A DNA stretch of 9,292 bases from CAZDHT01 sp964505325 (GTDB lineage Bacteria > Planctomycetota > PUPC01). Location of the stretch: the NCBI GenBank assembly GCA_964505325.1, contig CAZDHT010000220.1:1-9292 (forward strand). The letters run 5' to 3'. A program made the translations under genes and the position numbers. The notes under the pieces are model-generated. The model made no database searches, was not told where the DNA came from, and saw only the letters and a list, made by a program, of their open reading frames with translations. Shown here piece after piece: positions 5,151 through 9,292 of the stretch (positions are counted from its first letter, which is position 1; the number at the start of each line of letters is the position of its first letter).

Positions 5151-5268
5151 TTCACCGCGGAGATCGCGGAGACCGCAGAGACTATTGTCGTACAAGAGCT
5201 TACGCAAGAATCGGGCTCCTCGCCCAGGCGCAGTGTGCGCTCTGCGTTCTCTGCGTACTCGGCGGTTA
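5151..5268. repeat. 118-bp element with ACCGC..GAG / CTC..GCGGT inverted ends
   Basis: The left end 5153-5180 (CACCGCGGAG then GACCGCAGAG) is the inverted counterpart of 5240-5267 (CTCTGCGTTCTCTGCG then CGGCGGTT); 22 of 28 positions match. A further partial copy in the orientation of the right end lies at 5423-5450. I recall this CTCTGCGTTCTCTGCG-type repeat as dispersed in several environmental phyla. It has no coding capacity. Confidence 0.65.
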
Positions 5269-5422
5269 GTCGCCCATCTGGACTGTTTGTTTTCGAGCGT
5301 GAGGGCCGGGTTGAAGGGGGTCGCTTTTGGGAGCGGGCTTGGGAGTTGCAGCCGGAGCGCAGATTTCACCTCGCGGCGCCAAAGGGCCGGAAGAGGACGG
5401 TCAGCCGACTGAGGACCGACTC
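5269..5422. other. Intergenic stretch without recognised features
   Basis: No gene or RNA is supported here. The open frames in both directions lack start signals and family motifs. Confidence 0.4.
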
Positions 5423-5450
5423 TTCGTGGTCTCTGTGGTCTCGGTGGTGA
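5423..5450. repeat. Partial copy of the CTCTGTGGTCTC-type repeat
   Basis: TTCGTGGTCTCTGTGG followed by TCTCGGTGGTGA resembles the right end of the 5151-5268 element and the TTCGTGG strings at 663-686 and 5685-5691. It is a solo fragment with no partner arm nearby. Confidence 0.5.
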
Positions 5451-5641
5451 GTCAATCCCTCTGGCTGACGACCTTGTCGCGACCTTGAGGATCGAGTTTC
5501 CCTGGAACGAGCGCGGAAAGGAGCACGCCGTCACCACCCGAGAATACGGCTGGGCGCCCAAACCAATTCAGTAGTGGCCGGTGGTCAGTGATCGGTGCCC
5601 GGTGGGCTCGCCGTCGCCGCGGCGGCCCGCCGGCGCTCGGT
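5451..5641. other. Non-coding or decayed stretch upstream of the secA unit
   Basis: No supported gene. A 38-codon open stretch with GC-rich third positions (about 5457-5573, plus strand, ending at a TAG) might be a fragment of a lost gene, but it has no start and I do not recognise it. Bases 5575-5605 are a low-complexity run of GGT and CAGTG words. Confidence 0.35.
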
Positions 5642-5670
5642 TTGACTGCCGCGCGGCTCTCTGGTAACAT
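5642..5670 (+). promoter_or_regulatory. Predicted sigma-70 promoter for the secreted-protein and secA unit
   Basis: TTGACT (5642-5647, 5 of 6), a 17-bp spacer and TAACAT (5665-5670, 4 of 6). Transcription would start near 5677, giving a leader of about 42 nt. The leader carries TTCGTGCTTCGTGG (5678-5691) and an AGAGGAG ribosome binding site (5706-5712) 6 nt before the ATG at 5719. Confidence 0.65.
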
Positions 5671-5718
5671 ATTCATGTTCGTGCTTCGTGGTTGCGGACG
5701 AAACCAGAGGAGTTGGGG

Positions 5719-6549
5719 ATGGGCATGAGAACGCGCTGCCTGACCGTGCTGTTCGTGCTGGCCGCGGCCGGCGCCAGGGCCGCAAGCATTTCCGGGGTGA
5801 TCCTGCCGCCGGGAAGGGTCAGGGGCATCCAGGCGTTCGAGCGGCTGGGCGCGGAACTGTTCAAGATCAACAACCGGTACCATGCCGGTACGATCGATCC
5901 CAAGACCGGCAAGTTCGAGATCCGCGACCTGCCCGACGGCACCTACCAACTGCTGATCGACTGCGGCGACGCGAAGATCGAGGGCGTGGATCTCTACATC
6001 GACGACGAAGAGGACGGGGCGACGTTCGATTACGTGTTCAAGACCAAGGCGCTCGACGTCCACCGGCTCGACCTGTCGGCGTTCTTCGATCCCGACGAAG
6101 TCATGTCGAAAGAGAGAAAGGACAAGATCACCTCGAAACTGGTCGGCCTCCCCAAGCTGATCGAGAAGCTCGAGAGCCTCAAGAAGGTCGACCGGTTCTG
6201 CGACCACGTCCGCCCGCTGCACGCGCACGGCACGAAGGAAAAGGCGTTCGTGCTGGTCGAGAAGGCGCGGCTCCGCGATTTCTACGCGGGAAAGGGCCAG
6301 GCCATCTACCGCGTGGAGGTATGGCCGTTCGCGCGCGTCGGCGCCATCTGGGACAAGCCGACGAAGGGCGTCCGCGTTCTTCAGCGTCACCGGTTTCGCC
6401 GGAAGGCGGACTACGGCAGCTTCGGGGCCTTCTTCGAGCCGAAGCTCGGCGGGATCAAGATCCTTAAAGGCAAGAGCGCGGCGGATATCAAGTACACCAT
6501 CCCCGACAAGTGGGACGACGCGATGGGCAAGGTACCCGCGGGGGAATGA
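5719..6549 (+). CDS. Secreted protein of unknown function with an N-terminal beta-sandwich-like region
   Basis: The product is 276 aa from the ATG at 5719, chosen because AGAGGAG sits 6 nt upstream; the next ATG (5725) is 12 nt from it, and an in-frame TTG at 5692 has no binding site. The N-terminus is a classical signal peptide: MGMRTR, a hydrophobic core, and an AXA site with likely cleavage after residue 21. The mature start, SISGVILPPG, and the segment GTIDPKTGKFEIRDLPDGTYQLLIDCG (about 57-83) resemble the carboxypeptidase-regulatory/prealbumin-like beta-sandwich fold that often begins Planctomycetota secreted proteins. An acidic DDEEDG stretch and a lysine-rich helical middle follow (about residues 116-150). 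No catalytic motif is recognised. The gene ends 7 nt before secA, so the two are probably co-transcribed, and its export presumably uses SecA. Confidence 0.8.
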   Translation: MGMRTRCLTVLFVLAAAGARAASISGVILPPGRVRGIQAFERLGAELFKINNRYHAGTIDPKTGKFEIRDLPDGTYQLLIDCGDAKIEGVDLYIDDEEDGATFDYVFKTKALDVHRLDLSAFFDPDEVMSKERKDKITSKLVGLPKLIEKLESLKKVDRFCDHVRPLHAHGTKEKAFVLVEKARLRDFYAGKGQAIYRVEVWPFARVGAIWDKPTKGVRVLQRHRFRRKADYGSFGAFFEPKLGGIKILKGKSAADIKYTIPDKWDDAMGKVPAGE

Positions 6550-6556
6550 GGCGGCG

Positions 6557-9292
6557 ATGAGCAACAACCCGGGCGGCGAGAGATACAGCAGAACGTTCCG
6601 CGACAGGCTCGTCGACTTCGCGGGCGCCGTGCCGGGCCACGTCGGCCGGTTCTTCAACAGCGCCTTCAAGGTGGTGCTCGGCGGCACGGCGGTTCAGCGG
6701 ATCATTCGTGAACTCCAGCCGACCGTCGACGAGATCACCGCGCTCGAGCCGGAGATGATGAAACTCTCCGACACGCAGCTCAGCGCAAAGACCGAGGAGT
6801 TCAAGAACCGCCTGGCCGACGGCGCGACGCTGGACGACCTGCTGGTCGAGGCGTTCGCGGCCGTGCGCGACGCCGCCCGCCGAATGGAGGGCCATCCGTA
6901 TCCGAAGCGCCACTTCGACGTGCAGCTTTTGGGCGGGATTGTGCTCCACCGGGGCAAGATCGCCGAGATGATTACCGGGGAGGGCAAGACCCTCGTCGCG
7001 ACGCTTCCCGCGTACCTGAACGCGCTCACCGGCAAGAGCGTGCACATCGTCACCGTGAACGACTATCTGGCGCGCCGCGACGCCGCCTGGATGCGCCCGG
7101 TCTACGAGTTCCTGGGCATGTCCGTCGGCGCCATCCAGTCCGAAATGGATCCCAACCAGCGCGGCCCCATCTACGCCTGTGACATCGTGTACGGGACGAA
7201 CAACGAGTTCGGGTTCGACTACCTGCGCGACAACATGAAGATCCGCGTGGAGGACCAGGTTCAGAAGGAGCTCCACTACGCGATCATCGATGAGGTGGAC
7301 AGCGTGCTGATCGACGAGGCGCGCACGCCCCTCATCATCTCCGGCATGGCCGAGGGGACGGTGGAGGAGTATTACGTCGCGAACCGCGCGGCGCAGCAAC
7401 TCCACAAGGGCGAGCACTACGAGGTCAAAGAGAAGGAACACAGCGTCATCCTTACCGAGAGCGGCACCCTGACCGCCCAGAAGCTCGTCAGCGTGACCGA
7501 TTTCTATAAGGGGAAGAACACCAAGTGGCCCCACTACATCGACAACGCGCTCAAGGCCAAGGAGCTGTATCGTCTCGACCGCGAGTACGTCGTGCGGGAA
7601 GGCGAGGTGCTCATCGTCGACGAATTCACCGGCCGCCTGATGCCCGGACGAAGGTGGAGCGACGGCTTGCACCAGGCCGTCGAGGCCAAGGAAGCCAAGA
7701 ACGGCGTCACCGTTCAGGAAGAAAACCAGACCCTCGCCACCATCACGTTCCAGAACTTCTTCCGCCTGTACGACAAGCTGAGCGGGATGACCGGTACGGC
7801 ACTGACCGAGGCGGCCGAGTTCGCCAAGATCTACAACCTGGACGTCGTCCCGATACCGCCGAACAAGCCACTGCGGCGCCTGGGCCATCCCGACGTGATC
7901 CACGCGACCGACGAGGACAAGGTCGCGGCGATCATCGAAGAGATCGCAGACACCCACGCGGTTGGCAGGCCGACGCTGGTGGGGACGATCTCGGTGGAGC
8001 GGTCGGAGATGCTCGCCGAGCGCCTTAAGCGGCGCGGCGTCAAGCACGTGGTGCTCAACGCCAAACATCACAAGAACGAGTCGGCGATCGTGGCGCAGGC
8101 GGGGGAGCCCGCCGCGGTGACCATCGCCACCAACATGGCCGGCCGCGGCACGGACATCGTGCTCGGCGGGAACCCGACCTTGGCGCTCCAGGCCGAGCTC
8201 GAGATGCGGTGGAAGAAATCGGAGACGGAGGCGAAGGACCTGATCAACGTATTCCGCTACGCGCAGCGCTTCGTCGAAGAGGCGCCGTCCGGCCCGGTCC
8301 ACATCGTGCTGCCCGGCCTGCGTGCCGGGGAGCAGGCGGTGTGGGACCCGGCGCTCGCCCCCGGAGAAAACATCCAGCGGATCGCCGCCGCGATGAACAT
8401 CGAGGTCACCGTCGAGGACGGCGGGAAGCTGTTGGCGCGGCTGAACGAGATGGAAGCGAAGGCCGACGCCGCGCACGACAAGATCGTCGCACTCGGCGGC
8501 CTGCACATCGTGGGGACCGAGCGGCACGAGGCCCGGCGAATCGACAATCAGTTGCGCGGACGCGCCGGAAGACAGGGAGACCCCGGCTCGTCCCGCTTCT
8601 TCCTGTCGCTGGAAGACGACCTGATGCGGATCTTCATGGGCGATTGGGTCCGAAAGTTCATGCACAAGGCGGGCCTTCGGGACGGCCAGGCGATCGAGCA
8701 CGGGATGGTCACGCGGGCGATCGAGCGCGCCCAGAAGAAGGTCGAAGAGCGCAACTTCGCCATGCGCAAGCACGTGCTTGAATATGACGAGGTGATGAAC
8801 GAGCAGCGCAAGCTGGTCTACAGCGAGCGTCAGGCGGTGTTGGAAGCCTTTCGTGAGCGGCCGCCCGAGGTGGTGGCTCAGGAAATCCTGACCACGTTCG
8901 TCGCCCCGGAGTGGCTGGACGGCGAGGATGCCGAACTCCGCCGCTCCTTCCGGCCGGTGGCGACCGCGGTCAAGGCCGTTGCGGGCGTGGACGTGACCGA
9001 GGAGCAATGGCGTCAGTTGGAGTTCCGCGAGTTCTGCGAGCGCGTGGCGCAGACGGCAGCCGGGGAGCGCCCGCCGGAAGATGAGATCGCCGCCGCCGCG
9101 GCGCGCGCGATCGCGGATGCGGTCGGCGAGTTCGGCAGCGCCCGCCGCTGGTCACCCGAAGAGCAGAGCGCACGCGCCAAGGAACTGGGATTTGAGATCC
9201 AGGACCCGTGGCCCCGGGAGTTCGCGGGCCTGCTGGCCGCCAAGCTCGTCCAGGCCGTGGGAAGCCCTCGCGATATCGTCATGCAAGGCCTG
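6557..9292 (+). CDS. secA: Preprotein translocase ATPase SecA (3' truncated by window edge)
   Basis: SecA is the cytosolic motor that pushes unfolded preproteins through SecYEG using ATP. The frame is open from the ATG at 6557 to the window end (912 codons), with GAGG at 6548-6551 as binding site. Motifs in order: EPEMMKLSDTQLSAKTEEF near residue 67, Walker A TGEGKT (140-145), VTVNDYLARRD soon after, Walker B DEVDSVLIDEARTPLIISG (245-263), VDEFTGR (about 354-360), TFQNFFRLYDKLSGMTGTA, GTISVERSEML, TNMAGRGTDIVLGGNP (to residue 540), DNQLRGRAGRQGD (663-675) and the helical-scaffold motif YDEVMNEQR (from 743). Two oddities stand out: an N-terminus longer by roughly 25-30 residues than E. coli SecA, and about 104 residues between GGNP and ALGGLHIVGTERHE where E. 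coli has about 32. The C-terminal linker and any zinc-binding tail lie outside. Confidence 0.98.
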   Translation, partial: MSNNPGGERYSRTFRDRLVDFAGAVPGHVGRFFNSAFKVVLGGTAVQRIIRELQPTVDEITALEPEMMKLSDTQLSAKTEEFKNRLADGATLDDLLVEAFAAVRDAARRMEGHPYPKRHFDVQLLGGIVLHRGKIAEMITGEGKTLVATLPAYLNALTGKSVHIVTVNDYLARRDAAWMRPVYEFLGMSVGAIQSEMDPNQRGPIYACDIVYGTNNEFGFDYLRDNMKIRVEDQVQKELHYAIIDEVDSVLIDEARTPLIISGMAEGTVEEYYVANRAAQQLHKGEHYEVKEKEHSVILTESGTLTAQKLVSVTDFYKGKNTKWPHYIDNALKAKELYRLDREYVVREGEVLIVDEFTGRLMPGRRWSDGLHQAVEAKEAKNGVTVQEENQTLATITFQNFFRLYDKLSGMTGTALTEAAEFAKIYNLDVVPIPPNKPLRRLGHPDVIHATDEDKVAAIIEEIADTHAVGRPTLVGTISVERSEMLAERLKRRGVKHVVLNAKHHKNESAIVAQAGEPAAVTIATNMAGRGTDIVLGGNPTLALQAELEMRWKKSETEAKDLINVFRYAQRFVEEAPSGPVHIVLPGLRAGEQAVWDPALAPGENIQRIAAAMNIEVTVEDGGKLLARLNEMEAKADAAHDKIVALGGLHIVGTERHEARRIDNQLRGRAGRQGDPGSSRFFLSLEDDLMRIFMGDWVRKFMHKAGLRDGQAIEHGMVTRAIERAQKKVEERNFAMRKHVLEYDEVMNEQRKLVYSERQAVLEAFRERPPEVVAQEILTTFVAPEWLDGEDAELRRSFRPVATAVKAVAGVDVTEEQWRQLEFREFCERVAQTAAGERPPEDEIAAAAARAIADAVGEFGSARRWSPEEQSARAKELGFEIQDPWPREFAGLLAAKLVQAVGSPRDIVMQGL

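Noticed and set aside
4931..5269. 112-codon open frame downstream of the orphan promoter
   Set aside because: Its apparent start lies inside the -35 box, there is no ribosome binding site, and most of it is translation of dispersed repeats (GTGFQPVGVTAKPALSRAEE and LCVLCVLGG segments).
5457..5573. Possible gene fragment, with plausible-looking peptides on both strands
   Set aside because: Too short, no start codon or family motif, and both strands look equally protein-like, so neither can be called a pseudogene.
5692..5718. Alternative TTG start for the secreted protein
   Set aside because: It would put nine extra residues before the signal peptide and has no ribosome binding site, while the ATG at 5719 has AGAGGAG at good spacing.
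6488..9007. A very long open frame on the minus strand opposite secA (839 codons)
   Set aside because: It is the GC-rich shadow of secA, whose plus-strand frame has every family motif. The antisense translation is histidine-, valine- and arginine-rich with no domain pattern.

Overview
The window is GC-rich chromosomal DNA from a bacterium. The dispersed repeat families (palindromes of the GGTGCC-n-GGCACC type, CACGGGCT-TCC-AGCCCGTG hairpins, CCCCGGG/CCCGGGG hairpins, purine-rich GGGAAA tracts) and the small CPHEEG...CPFCPFW protein resemble what I remember from Planctomycetota genomes, so I lean to that phylum. This is inference: there is no rRNA or other phylogenetic marker except secA, which could not be searched here.

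Layout. (1) 1-2361 is a same-strand arginine cluster: the 3' half of argD (acetylornithine aminotransferase), an 80-nt spacer, argF (ornithine carbamoyltransferase), and rph (RNase PH), whose start overlaps the argF stop. (2) 2389-3069 is a monocistronic unit with its own promoter, encoding a two-helix membrane protein with a YbjQ/DUF74 domain. (3) 3070-5641 is a repeat-rich island of about 2.5 kb. It carries one credible small gene (3174-3512, a possible zinc-binding protein), many perfect short hairpins, a roughly 545-bp fold-back element (4290-4834), an 80-bp direct repeat flanking about 1 kb, and a near-consensus sigma-70 promoter (4931-4959) with no recognisable gene downstream. (4) 5642-9292 is a promoter followed by a secreted protein of unknown function and, 7 nt later, secA, which runs off the right edge after 912 codons.

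How the genes fit together: argD and argF supply consecutive arginine steps (N-acetylornithine formation, then ornithine to citrulline), with rph, a tRNA 3'-end processing enzyme, translationally coupled behind them. The signal-peptide protein and the SecA motor look co-transcribed. The island between these two housekeeping units looks like a landing site for small non-autonomous repeats. No transposase, CRISPR array, defence gene or tRNA was seen. The best leads for something undescribed are the orphan promoter, the structured fold-back element, and the small cysteine-motif protein.
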